NCBI RefSeq assembly: GCF_900091605.1 | Contig: NZ_FMCQ01000005.1 | Span: forward strand, 310,001-374,000 | Direction of reading: 5' to 3' | Source of the DNA: Micromonospora tulbaghiae | GTDB taxonomy: Bacteria; Actinomycetota; Actinomycetes; Mycobacteriales; Micromonosporaceae | Length of the DNA: 64,000 bases | Shown: piece by piece, positions 25,967 to 36,082 of the stretch | Layout of the letters: each line of letters opens with the position of its first letter | Position numbering within the stretch: the stretch's first letter is position 1 | Translations under genes and position numbers: made by a program | The notes under the pieces: model-generated | What the model was told of the DNA's origin: nothing | The model's database searches: none | What the model saw: only the letters and a program-made list of their open reading frames with translations

Positions 25967-27702
25967 CCGGCCGCCACGGCGAGCATGGCGATGTCGTCGT
26001 GGGGCTGCCCGTCCAGCCACTCGTCGACGAGCTGGAGCACCCGGTCGACCAGCGCGGCGGGCGGAAGCCCGGCGCCGGTGGCGAGCGCCTGACGCAACCG
26101 GGCGTCGCCGAACATGGCCGGCTCGGTCGGGCCGCCCCGGGCCTCGGTCACCCCGTCGGTGTACGCCAGCAGCAGGTCACCGGGCGCCAGCCGTACCTCG
26201 GCGTCGGCGAACCGGGCGTCGGTGAGCGCGCCCACCGGCATGCCGCCGACCCGGACCGTCTCGACGCCACCGCCGGCGCGGACGACGAGCGGCGCGGGGT
26301 GCCCGCCACCTGCCACCCGGATCAGCAGTCCGCCGTCCGGCTCGCGGCGCAGCGCGCCGAGCAGGAGCGTGGTGAACTGGGCCCGGCGGGCCGCGTCGGG
26401 AGCGTCCAGCAGCGCCCGGTTGAGCAGCTCCAGCAACTCCCGGGGGCGCTGCTCGACCAGGCGCAGGGTCTGCAGCGACTGGCGGACCCGGCCGGTCAGC
26501 ACGGCCGCGCCGACGCCCTTGCCGCAGACGTCGCCGAGCGCGAACAGGCCGCCGTCGCCGGTGGGGAACAGGTCGTAGAAGTCGCCGCCGATGCGCAGGC
26601 TGTCCCCGGCGGCGCGATAACCGCCGGCGAGCGTCATCCCGGGCAGGCGGGGCAGCTCCGGCGGGAGCAGGCTGTTCTGGAGCACCCGGGCCAGGTGTGC
26701 CTGCTCGCCGTACAGCTCGGCCGCGGCCAGCGCGGCGCCGGCCCGGCGGGCGAACTCCCGCGCCAGGCCGATCTCCCGCTTGTCGAAACCGGGCCGATCA
26801 CGGCGGCGGGCCAGCACCAGCGCGCCGGCCGGACCGCCCGCGCTGGGCATCGGGCTGATCAACACGGTGCCCGGGCGGCCGAACCCGGCGGGCAGCACCT
26901 CGGCGAGGTCGGCCAGCTCGGCGTCCAACCAGGGACTCGGTTCGGTGAGGTCGCCTTCGAGCGCCTCGACCAGACCGGGGACGGACTCCACAGTGGGCCA
27001 GCCGGCCAGGCCGGTGACCGGGCCGGGGTCACCGATGGCGTACCGGAGCCAGTGCGGCTGGTCCTCGGCGGGCGGAGGCGGGCGGTGCACCACGACTGCC
27101 GCGTCGGCCAGGTAGGGCACCGGGAGCGTCACGGCGGTACGCAGCGTCTGCTCCCGGTGCAGGGACAGCCCGAGCCGGCTGCCCGCCTCGGCGAGGAACG
27201 CGGTGCGCGACCGTTCGGCGAGCAGCGCGTCGGTGCGCGCGTGCTCCTCGGTGACGTCCCGGACGTACCAGGCGCTGCGGTCGTCGGCCAGGGGGCGCCG
27301 CACGCCGCGCAGCCGCCGGCCGTGGTGGTCGGTCTCGAACGCGTCCGATCCGGCGGCGGCCGCCTCGGCCAGCGCCGGCACCGGGCACGCGGCCAGGTCG
27401 ACGCCGGGCGCCACCTCGGGGAGCAGGTCGGCGGCCATCGCGTTGACGAGCGTCACCACCCCGGCCCGGTCGATCGTCACGACCGCCTCGGCGAGCCCGT
27501 CCAGCAGCTCCCGGGCCAGGTGGTCGTCAGCTGGCAGCGCGGCCTCGGCAACCCGCCGGGGCCGTCTCCGCGAAGCGTGTCCACCGCCGCTGACCGGCCC
27601 TGCGACACCGCCCCGGCGCGCGGCGGTCACCTCCGGTGGCCGGGCGCTTCGGTCGGTCGACCCCTGCGCATGCTGTCGGTGCACCCCTCGCTCGGCGGAC
27701 AT
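25963..27702 (-). CDS. PAS-GAF-PP2C (SpoIIE-type) serine phosphatase
   Basis: About 579 residues from ATG 27702 (AGG 6 bases upstream); an ATG at 27717 is also possible. A basic, disordered start precedes a PAS domain (about 60-150), a GAF domain (about 165-320) and the PP2C domain (about 345-579). All metal motifs are intact: GGDFYDLF, GDVCGKG, YTDGVTEA and DDIAMLAV. It should dephosphorylate a partner such as an anti-sigma factor antagonist in response to a ligand or light-sensing domain. It overlaps the B12 protein gene by 4 bases and contrasts with the degenerate PP2C 1.6 kb away. Confidence 0.9.
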   Translation of the reverse strand: MSAERGVHRQHAQGSTDRSARPPEVTAARRGGVAGPVSGGGHASRRRPRRVAEAALPADDHLARELLDGLAEAVVTIDRAGVVTLVNAMAADLLPEVAPGVDLAACPVPALAEAAAAGSDAFETDHHGRRLRGVRRPLADDRSAWYVRDVTEEHARTDALLAERSRTAFLAEAGSRLGLSLHREQTLRTAVTLPVPYLADAAVVVHRPPPPAEDQPHWLRYAIGDPGPVTGLAGWPTVESVPGLVEALEGDLTEPSPWLDAELADLAEVLPAGFGRPGTVLISPMPSAGGPAGALVLARRRDRPGFDKREIGLAREFARRAGAALAAAELYGEQAHLARVLQNSLLPPELPRLPGMTLAGGYRAAGDSLRIGGDFYDLFPTGDGGLFALGDVCGKGVGAAVLTGRVRQSLQTLRLVEQRPRELLELLNRALLDAPDAARRAQFTTLLLGALRREPDGGLLIRVAGGGHPAPLVVRAGGGVETVRVGGMPVGALTDARFADAEVRLAPGDLLLAYTDGVTEARGGPTEPAMFGDARLRQALATGAGLPPAALVDRVLQLVDEWLDGQPHDDIAMLAVAAG

Positions 27703-27763
27703 GTTGCCTGGCGGCAAGCGTACCGAGCGCAGGCACGGAATGCCCGTACAGGATCATCCCGGG

Positions 27764-28996
27764 TCAGGTGGTCCGGGCCAGCCAGCCCACCGGCCGGTCG
27801 ACGATCCGGCGGACCACCGAGCCGGCCCCGCCGACCGCCGCGGACTGCGCCCCGAGCACGGCCGGGCGCACCGTCACCGGCGCCCAGGCGGCGGTGAGCA
27901 CCCGCCGGGAGACCTCCGCCTCCACCGTCGGCCGCAGCCAGGGCGCGAGCCGGGCGTATCCGCCGCCGAGCACCACGGTGTCCAGATCCAGCAGGTTCAC
28001 CACGCCCGCCACCGCGACCCCGAGGGCGGTGCCGGCGTCGGTCAGGGCGGCCAGCGTGGCCGGGTCACCGGCCTCGGCCAGGTCGGCGAGCCGGGTGGCG
28101 GCGGTGTCCGCCGGCAGTTCCGCGCCGGGCAGCCCGGCGGCGGCCAGGATCGCCTCCTGGCCCGCGTACCGCTCCAGGCAGCCCTGGCCGCCGCAGCGGC
28201 ACGGCCGGCCCTGCGGCTGGACCGGGAAGTGACCGATCTCTCCGCTCCAGCCGCGGGCGCCCCGGTAGAGCGCGCCGTCGAGCACGATCCCGGCGCCGAT
28301 GCCGATCTCGCCGGTGACGTGCAGGAAGCTGCGCGGGCCGGCCGGACCGGCGTACAGCTCCCCGAGCGCGGCCAGGTTGGCCTCGTTGTCGACCACCAGC
28401 GGCGGGATTCCGTCGACCGGCTCGGCCAGCGGGTGCCCGGCGAGCAGCGCCGGCACGTCCACGTCCCGCCAGCCGAGGTTCGGCGCGAGCCGGACCAGAC
28501 CGCCGTCGCCCACCAGGCCGGGCACTGCGAGCGCCGCGCCGGCCAGGGTCAGCCCGTCGCGTACGGCGGCGGCGCGCGCCTCGGCGGCCAGCGCGGCGAG
28601 CCGGGCGAGCGCGTCGGCGGGGGAGGCCGGGCGCAGGTCGGCGCGGCGGACCAGGTGGTGCCGGACCGCGCCGGTGAGGTCGACGACGCAGGCGGCCAGG
28701 TAGTCGACGTTCACCTCCAGGCCGAGCCCGGCCGGGCCGTCGGAGGCGAGCACCAGGCCCCGGGCCGGGCGGCCCGCCCCGGTACGCGGTTCCGGTTCCG
28801 CCTCGGCGACCAGCCGGCCGGCGATCAGGTCGTCCACGACGGCGGAGACGGTCGCCCGGGTGAGGCCGGTGTCGGCGGCGATCCCGGCGCGCGAGGGCGG
28901 CCGGTCGGCGGCGGCGATCCGCCGGAGCACCACCGCGAGGTTCAACTCGCGCAGGCTGCCCTGCCGGACCGCCCCGGCGGTGCTGGCGCTTGTCAC
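27764..28996 (-). CDS. xylR: ROK-family transcriptional regulator, probable xylose repressor
   Basis: About 410 residues from GTG 28996; ATG codons at 29014 and 29023 are alternatives but lack ribosome sites and fall in the xylA promoter. The N-terminus is a winged helix (SLRELNLAVVLRRI, then RAGIAADTGLTRATVSAVVDDL). The ROK sugar-kinase-like domain follows, with GEIGIGAGIVLDGALYRG and the zinc motif CRCGGQGCLERY. Divergent ROK genes next to xylA-xylB are the standard xylose repressor arrangement in actinomycetes, released by xylose. An imperfect palindrome overlaps the xylA -10 box. Confidence 0.9.
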   Translation of the reverse strand: MTSASTAGAVRQGSLRELNLAVVLRRIAAADRPPSRAGIAADTGLTRATVSAVVDDLIAGRLVAEAEPEPRTGAGRPARGLVLASDGPAGLGLEVNVDYLAACVVDLTGAVRHHLVRRADLRPASPADALARLAALAAEARAAAVRDGLTLAGAALAVPGLVGDGGLVRLAPNLGWRDVDVPALLAGHPLAEPVDGIPPLVVDNEANLAALGELYAGPAGPRSFLHVTGEIGIGAGIVLDGALYRGARGWSGEIGHFPVQPQGRPCRCGGQGCLERYAGQEAILAAAGLPGAELPADTAATRLADLAEAGDPATLAALTDAGTALGVAVAGVVNLLDLDTVVLGGGYARLAPWLRPTVEAEVSRRVLTAAWAPVTVRPAVLGAQSAAVGGAGSVVRRIVDRPVGWLARTT

Positions 28997-28999
28997 CTC

Positions 29000-29046
29000 T
29001 TGACACTGCCACATCGCCGCCATTTAATTCAACCGCTGAACAAATC
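29000..29046 (+). promoter_or_regulatory. xylA promoter with overlapping probable operator
   Basis: TTGACA (29000-29005), a 17-base gap and TTTAAT (29023-29028) form a near-consensus housekeeping promoter, rare for this GC content. An imperfect inverted repeat centred on TTCAACCGCTGAA (29022-29046) covers the -10 box, where the divergent ROK protein would block transcription. Confidence 0.75.
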
Positions 29047-29076
29047 GCGGACGACACCACCACCTGGAGGTCTGCC

Positions 29077-30264
29077 ATGGCATCCCGCCCCACCCCCGCG
29101 GACAAGTTCTCCTTCGGCCTCTGGACGGTGGGCTGGCCGGCCCGTGACCCGTTCGGTGACGCCACCCGGCCCGAGCTGGACGCCGTCGAGGCGGTGCACC
29201 GGCTCGCCGAGCTGGGCGCGTACGGCATCACCTTCCACGACGACGACCTGGTTCCGTTCGGCGCGGACGCGGCCACCCGCGACGCCCGGCTGAGCCGCTT
29301 CCGCAAGGCCCTCGACGAGACCGGCCTCGTCGTGCCGATGGTCACCACCAACCTGTTCAACCACCCGGTGTTCAAGGACGGCGGCTTCACCAGCAACGAC
29401 CGCGACGTGCGCCGGTACGCGCTGCGCAAGGTGCTGCGTAACATCGACCTCGCCGCCGAGATGGGCGCGAAGACGTTCGTCATGTGGGGCGGCCGGGAGG
29501 GCGCCGAGTACGACGTCGCCAAGGACGTCCAGGCCGCGCTGGACCGCTACCGCGAGGCCGTCGACCTGCTCTGCGAGTACGTCGTCGACAACGGCTACGA
29601 CCTGCGCTTCGCGCTGGAGCCCAAGCCGAACGAGCCTCGGGGCGACATCCTGCTGCCCACGGTCGGGCACGCGCTCGGCTTCATCTCCACGCTGGCCCGC
29701 CCGGAGATGGTCGGGCTCAACCCGGAGGTCGGGCACGAGCAGATGGCCGGGCTGAACTTCGCCCACGGCATCGCCCAGGCACTCTGGCAGGGCAAGCTGT
29801 TCCACATCGACCTCAACGGTCAGCGCGGCATCAAGTACGACCAGGACCTGGTCTTCGGCCACGGCGACCTGCTCAACGCGTTCGCCCTGGTCGACCTGCT
29901 GGAGCACGGCGGCCCGAACGGCGGCCAGGCCTACGACGGCCCGCGCCACTTCGACTACAAGCCGTCCCGCACCGAGGACATGACCGGCGTGTGGGCCTCC
30001 GCCGAGGCGAACATGCGGACGTACCTGCTGCTCAAGGAGCGGGCCGCGGCGTTCCGCGCGGACCCGGAGGTGGTCGAGGCGCTCGCCGCCGCCCGGGTGG
30101 CCGAGCTGGCCACCCCGACGCTCAACCCCGGTGAGGGCTACCGCGAGCTGCTGGCCGACCGGACCGCGTTCGAGGAGTTCGACCCGGAGGCCGCCGGGGC
30201 GAAGGGCTTCGGCTTCGTCCGGCTCAACCAGCTCGCCGTCGAGCACGTGCTCGGCGCGCGCTGA
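29077..30264 (+). CDS. xylA: Xylose isomerase
   Basis: Converts D-xylose to D-xylulose in the cytoplasm. At 395 residues it is the short class I actinobacterial type. Recognised motifs include FHDDDLVPFG (catalytic His), VMWGGREGAEYD, LEPKPNEPRGD and GHEQMAGLNFAHGI (metal ligands), and LFHIDLNGQRGIKYDQD (second metal site). ATG 29077 follows GGAGG by 7 bases. The xylulokinase gene starts 11 bases after the stop. Expression is expected to be xylose-induced through the divergent ROK regulator. Confidence 0.97.
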   Translation: MASRPTPADKFSFGLWTVGWPARDPFGDATRPELDAVEAVHRLAELGAYGITFHDDDLVPFGADAATRDARLSRFRKALDETGLVVPMVTTNLFNHPVFKDGGFTSNDRDVRRYALRKVLRNIDLAAEMGAKTFVMWGGREGAEYDVAKDVQAALDRYREAVDLLCEYVVDNGYDLRFALEPKPNEPRGDILLPTVGHALGFISTLARPEMVGLNPEVGHEQMAGLNFAHGIAQALWQGKLFHIDLNGQRGIKYDQDLVFGHGDLLNAFALVDLLEHGGPNGGQAYDGPRHFDYKPSRTEDMTGVWASAEANMRTYLLLKERAAAFRADPEVVEALAAARVAELATPTLNPGEGYRELLADRTAFEEFDPEAAGAKGFGFVRLNQLAVEHVLGAR

Positions 30265-30275
30265 GGCGGGCCGCC

Positions 30276-31718
30276 ATGCCGCTCGTCGCGGGGGTCGACT
30301 CGTCGACCCAGTCCTGCAAGGTGGTCGTCCGGGACGCGGAGACCGGCGCGCTGGTCCGGCAGGGCCGCGCGCCGCACCCGCCCGGCACCGAGGTCGACCC
30401 GCACGCCTGGTGGGAGGCCCTGCGGGCGGCGGTTGCCGAGGCCGGCGGCCTGGCCGACGTGGCAGCCGTCTCGGTCGGCGGCCAGCAGCACGGCATGGTC
30501 TGTCTGGACGCCTCCGGTGAGGTGGTCCGCCCGGCGCTGCTGTGGAACGACACCCGTTCCGCCGACGCGGCCCGGGAACTGGTCGAGGAGGCCGGCGGCG
30601 GGGAGACCGGCCGTCGGTTCTGGGCCGAGGCGACCGGCGCGGTGCCGGTGGCCAGCTTCACCGCGACGAAGCTGCGGTGGCTGGCCCGGCACGAGCCGGA
30701 CAACGCCGGCCGCGTGGCGGCGGTCTGCCTGCCGCACGACTGGCTCACCTGGCGGCTGGCGGGCGCTCCCGGCCTGGACGCGCTGCGTACCGACCGGGGC
30801 GACGCCAGCGGCACCGGCTACTGGTCGCCGCGCACCGGCGAGTACCGGCTGGACCTGCTGGAACGGGCCTTCGGCCGGCGCCCGAAGGTGCCGGTCGTGC
30901 TCGGCCCGGCCGAGGCGGCCGGGCACCTCGACCCGGCGGTGTTCGGCGACGGCGCGGCGGCCGGCCCGGTGCTTCTCGGGCCGGGCACCGGCGACAACGC
31001 CGCCGCGGCGCTCGGCGCCGGGGCCGGTCCGGGCGACGTGGTCGTCTCGATCGGCACCTCCGGCACCGTGTTCGCGGTGGCGGACACGCCGGCCGCCGAC
31101 CCCAGCGGCGCGGTGGCCGGATTCGCCGACGCGACGGGCCGGTTCCTGCCGCTCGTGTGCACGCTCAACGCGGCCCGGGTGCTGGACGCCGCCGCGACGC
31201 TGCTCGGCGTCGACCTCGACAGGCTCGGCGAGCTGGCCCTGTCCGCCCCGCCCGGGGCGGACGGGCTGGTGCTGGTGCCGTACCTGGAAGGGGAGCGGAC
31301 GCCGGACCGGCCGCACGCCACCGGCACCCTGCACGGCCTCACGCTCGGCACCTCGACCCCGGCGCACCTGGCCCGGGCCACTGTGGAGGGCATGCTCTGC
31401 GGGCTGGCCGACGGCCTCGACGCGCTGATCGCGCAGGGCGCCCGCGCCGACCGGATCATCCTGGTCGGCGGCGGCGCCCGGTCCGCGGCCGTACGGCGGA
31501 TCGCGCCGCAGGTCTTCGGCCGCCCGGTGGTGGTGCCGCCGCCGGGTGAGTACGTGGCCGACGGCGCCGCCCGGCAGGCCGCCTGGGTGGCGCTCGGTGG
31601 CGACACCCCGCCGGCCTGGTCCGTCGGCGACACCGAGGAGTACGGGGACGAGGCCGTGCCCGCCATCCGCGAGCGCTACGCCAGAGCCCGGGAGCAGGTG
31701 CTCGACCGGGCGGCGTAA
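30276..31718 (+). CDS. xylB: Xylulokinase
   Basis: Phosphorylates D-xylulose to xylulose 5-phosphate, feeding the pentose phosphate pathway. The 480-residue FGGY-family protein has the N-terminal phosphate loop GVDSSTQSCKVV, the substrate region GGQQHGMV and LLWNDTRS, and the second ATP loop ISIGTSGTVFAV. A C-terminal adenosine motif GGGARSAAVRRIAPQVFGRPV follows. ATG 30276 has GAGGCGGG upstream. Second gene of the xyl operon; no xylose transporter is adjacent. Confidence 0.96.
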   Translation: MPLVAGVDSSTQSCKVVVRDAETGALVRQGRAPHPPGTEVDPHAWWEALRAAVAEAGGLADVAAVSVGGQQHGMVCLDASGEVVRPALLWNDTRSADAARELVEEAGGGETGRRFWAEATGAVPVASFTATKLRWLARHEPDNAGRVAAVCLPHDWLTWRLAGAPGLDALRTDRGDASGTGYWSPRTGEYRLDLLERAFGRRPKVPVVLGPAEAAGHLDPAVFGDGAAAGPVLLGPGTGDNAAAALGAGAGPGDVVVSIGTSGTVFAVADTPAADPSGAVAGFADATGRFLPLVCTLNAARVLDAAATLLGVDLDRLGELALSAPPGADGLVLVPYLEGERTPDRPHATGTLHGLTLGTSTPAHLARATVEGMLCGLADGLDALIAQGARADRIILVGGGARSAAVRRIAPQVFGRPVVVPPPGEYVADGAARQAAWVALGGDTPPAWSVGDTEEYGDEAVPAIRERYARAREQVLDRAA

Positions 31719-31759
31719 AACCGGGTGCCGGGCGGCTCCGTGCCGAGGATCATCGGGCC

Positions 31760-32869
31760 GTGTTTCCGACCCTCCCCGCGGACGGCGCCGCCCGGCGTAC
31801 CCCGCTGCCCGTGTTCCAGTACGACGACGTGGACAGTCCGGGCGACGTCATCGACACCCTGCTGCTCACCGACTTCGTCACCGGCCGCCAGCCGTGGGCC
31901 CGGACGGTCCGCCTGGCCAAGGTCCGCCGGGGGGTGGTGTTGGTGCCGGAGCGGGCGACGGTCACCCGGACCGCGGTCGAACGCAACCGCGCCGCCCGCC
32001 TCGCCACCGGGGACGGGTGGACGTTGCGTGTGGTCACCTGGCGAGGGCGGGGTGCCGAGGTCACCGTCACCGCCGTCGACGAGGCGACCGGGACGGCCGT
32101 GCTGGACGAGATCGTCACGGCCGGCGCCGAGCCGGTCCGGCCGGGCACCGCGCCGATCGGATTCTGGCACCAGGACCCGCGGCGGGGCGCCCAACGGGAC
32201 AACCGGCGGATCGACACGCCGGTCTGGTCGGCGATCCGGCCGAACTACCCAGCCGAGGCAGCGGCCGCGCTCGACGCGCTGATGACCACCACTCCCGAGA
32301 CGATCACCGGCCGCCTGCTGCTGATGCACGGTCCGCCCGGTACCGGGAAGACCACCGCGTTGCGCGCCCTGGCCCACGAGTGGCGCCGGTGGTGCCAGGT
32401 GGACTGCGTGCTCGACCCGGAGACGTTGTTCGGCGACCCCGCCTACCTCGCCGAGGTGGCAGTGGGGGAGGACGACGACGGGGAGGAGGGCGAGGAGCGG
32501 ACGCGCTGGCGGCTGCTGATCCTGGAGGACTGCGACGAGCTGATCCGGGGCGACGCCCGTGAGAGGGCCGGGCAGGCGCTGTCCCGCCTGCTCAACCTCA
32601 CCGACGGGTTGCTGGGTCAGGGGCGCCGGGTGCTGGTGGCGGTGACCACGAACGAGGACCTGTCCCGGTTGCACCCCGCCGTCACCCGTCCCGGACGCTG
32701 CCTGGCCCGGATCGAGGTCGGGCCGCTGTCGCACACCGAGGCGGTGGACTGGCTCGGCGTCCCGGCGGGTGTCCCCGCCCAGGGCGCCACCCTCGCCGAG
32801 TTGTACGCGTTGCGGGCCGGCACCGCCACGGCCGGCGCGGTGCCGGTCGAGATCGGCGGCTACCTCTGA
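31760..32869 (+). CDS. AAA ATPase with N-terminal DUF5925 domain
   Basis: 369 residues. The N-terminal half (about 15-165) matches the DUF5925 pattern (DDVDSPGDVIDTLLLTDF, GFWHQDPRRG). The C-terminal half is a single AAA module with Walker A HGPPGTGKTT, Walker B LLILEDCDE, sensor 1 VAVTTNED and an RPGR arginine finger. The family is widespread in actinobacteria, and its role is unknown to me. GTG 31760 has GAGG 11 bases upstream, a long spacing, so the start is only moderately sure. Not obviously tied to the xyl genes, though it reads in the same direction 41 bases after xylB. Confidence 0.88.
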   Translation: MFPTLPADGAARRTPLPVFQYDDVDSPGDVIDTLLLTDFVTGRQPWARTVRLAKVRRGVVLVPERATVTRTAVERNRAARLATGDGWTLRVVTWRGRGAEVTVTAVDEATGTAVLDEIVTAGAEPVRPGTAPIGFWHQDPRRGAQRDNRRIDTPVWSAIRPNYPAEAAAALDALMTTTPETITGRLLLMHGPPGTGKTTALRALAHEWRRWCQVDCVLDPETLFGDPAYLAEVAVGEDDDGEEGEERTRWRLLILEDCDELIRGDARERAGQALSRLLNLTDGLLGQGRRVLVAVTTNEDLSRLHPAVTRPGRCLARIEVGPLSHTEAVDWLGVPAGVPAQGATLAELYALRAGTATAGAVPVEIGGYL

Positions 32870-32919
32870 TCGGCGGGTCCGTGTTCGCGACGTGACCTCC
32901 ACCTGATTTGCTGCCCGGC

Positions 32920-34374
32920 ATGAGCGGCACCAGGATCTCCCGGCGCGGGAACGCGGCACACCGGCTCTACAGCGTCGTGGTCTTCGTGGTGCTCGCCTCG
33001 CTGGACAATGTGGCGATCGGCCTGGTGCCGCCGCTGTACGGGCCGATCTCCGCCGCGCTCGACGTGCCGCAGCGCATGCTCGGCCTGGTCACCGCCGTCA
33101 GCTTCCTGGTCAGCGCGGTGGCGGCGGTGGGCTGGGCGTACGTGGGGGACCGCACCAACCGCAAGCCGCTGCTCATGGTGGGCACGCTGCTCTGGGCCGC
33201 CGGCACCGGGGGCAGCGCGCTCGCCGGGGGGTACGCGACGTTCCTGACCGCGCAGTTCGTCGGCGCGGTCGGGCTCGGCGCGGTGGGGTCGGTCGGTTTC
33301 TCGGTGGTCACCGACCTGATCTCACCGCGCCGTCGCGGCCTGGTGATGAGCTTCTGGGGGCTGTCCCAGGGCGTCGGCACGCTGGCCGGGACGCTGCTCG
33401 GCGGCGTGCTCGGCTCGACCGACTGGCGGCGGCCGTTCCTGCTGCTGACCGGCGTGGGCCTGGCCGCCACGGTGGCGTACCTGTTCACCTACGACATCCG
33501 GCGCGGGCAGAGCGAACCGGAGCTGGCCGGTGCGATCGACGCCGGGAACGAGTACGACTACCGGATCAGCCGCGCCGACCTGCCCCGGATCCTGGCCCGC
33601 CGCACCAACCGCTGGCTGATCCTGCAGGGGCTCACCGCCCAGGCCGCGTTCGGCTCGCTGGTCTGGCTGCCGGTGCTGTTCAGCCAGCGGGCCGAGGCGC
33701 AGGGCTACTCGCCCGCCACGGCCGTGGTGGTGGGCAGCGTCTTCGCCACGCTGTTCCAGCTCGGCGGCGTGCTGTCCATCGTGGGCGGACTGGTGGGAGA
33801 CGCGCTGCAACGGCGTACGCCGAGCGGCCGGGCCATGGTCGCGGCCGTCGGCATCCTCGCGGCGCTGCCGTTCTATCTGGTCCTGTTCTTCGTGCCGATC
33901 CGCATCGACGTGCCCGACGGGGCCGGCTCCGGAGCGGTGGTGACTGCGGTGCTGTCCAGCGTGTTCACCGAGCCGTCGGTGGGGCTGAGCCTGCTCACCG
34001 CAGTGGTGGCACTGGCGCTGACGTCGGCGAACTCGCCGAACTGGTTCGCCCTGATCGCCGACGTCAACCCGCCCGAGCACCGGGGCACCGTCTACAGCCT
34101 GGGCAACCTGGTCAACGGCGTGGGCCGGGCGGCCGGCAACGGGCTGGTCGGAGTGGCGTTCGCCGGGCTGCGGGCGGCCTTCCCGCCGCCGCTGAACTAC
34201 GCGGTCGGGCTGGCCGCGTTCCAGCTCTTCTTCATTCCGACCGGGATCATGTACTGGCTGGCGGCCCGCACCTCGCCCCGGGACATCGCGCAGGTGCACG
34301 ACCTGCTGCACGCCCGCGCGGGCCGGCTGGAGAGCGAGGGCCGGCTGGAGAGCGAGGGCCCCGCCGAACGGTGA
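32920..34374 (+). CDS. MFS transporter
   Basis: 484 residues from ATG 32920 with 12 hydrophobic segments. The loop 2-3 signature appears as GWAYVGDRTNRKPLL, and the LISPRRRGLVMSFWGLSQGVG segment is typical of the spinster-like/sugar-phosphate branch of the major facilitator superfamily. Direction and substrate cannot be read from the sequence. The C-terminus carries a tandem GRLESE duplication encoded by an 18-bp repeat. No ribosome site is obvious before the ATG; a TTG at 32908 is an alternative. Confidence 0.88.
   Translation: MSGTRISRRGNAAHRLYSVVVFVVLASLDNVAIGLVPPLYGPISAALDVPQRMLGLVTAVSFLVSAVAAVGWAYVGDRTNRKPLLMVGTLLWAAGTGGSALAGGYATFLTAQFVGAVGLGAVGSVGFSVVTDLISPRRRGLVMSFWGLSQGVGTLAGTLLGGVLGSTDWRRPFLLLTGVGLAATVAYLFTYDIRRGQSEPELAGAIDAGNEYDYRISRADLPRILARRTNRWLILQGLTAQAAFGSLVWLPVLFSQRAEAQGYSPATAVVVGSVFATLFQLGGVLSIVGGLVGDALQRRTPSGRAMVAAVGILAALPFYLVLFFVPIRIDVPDGAGSGAVVTAVLSSVFTEPSVGLSLLTAVVALALTSANSPNWFALIADVNPPEHRGTVYSLGNLVNGVGRAAGNGLVGVAFAGLRAAFPPPLNYAVGLAAFQLFFIPTGIMYWLAARTSPRDIAQVHDLLHARAGRLESEGRLESEGPAER
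34321..34356. repeat. Tandem 18-bp duplication at the MFS gene end
   Basis: 34321-34338 and 34339-34356 are identical (GGCCGGCTGGAGAGCGAG), giving GRLESE twice in the cytoplasmic tail. Confidence 0.85.
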
Positions 34375-34389
34375 CCGTCCGGCGGGGCC
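34357..34389. terminator. Hairpin terminator between converging genes
   Basis: Arms GGCCCCGCCG (34357-34366) and CGGCGGGGCC (34380-34389) with an inner ACGGT/ACCGT pair. The stem includes the MFS stop codon and lies just before the end of the glucosidase gene. Confidence 0.75.
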
Positions 34390-34395
34390 ACTGGA

Positions 34396-36039
<1,644 letters not shown>

Positions 36040-36082
36040 CGCCTTACTCCTGTCTGGGTGGTGCGGTGACGAGCGAGTTCGT

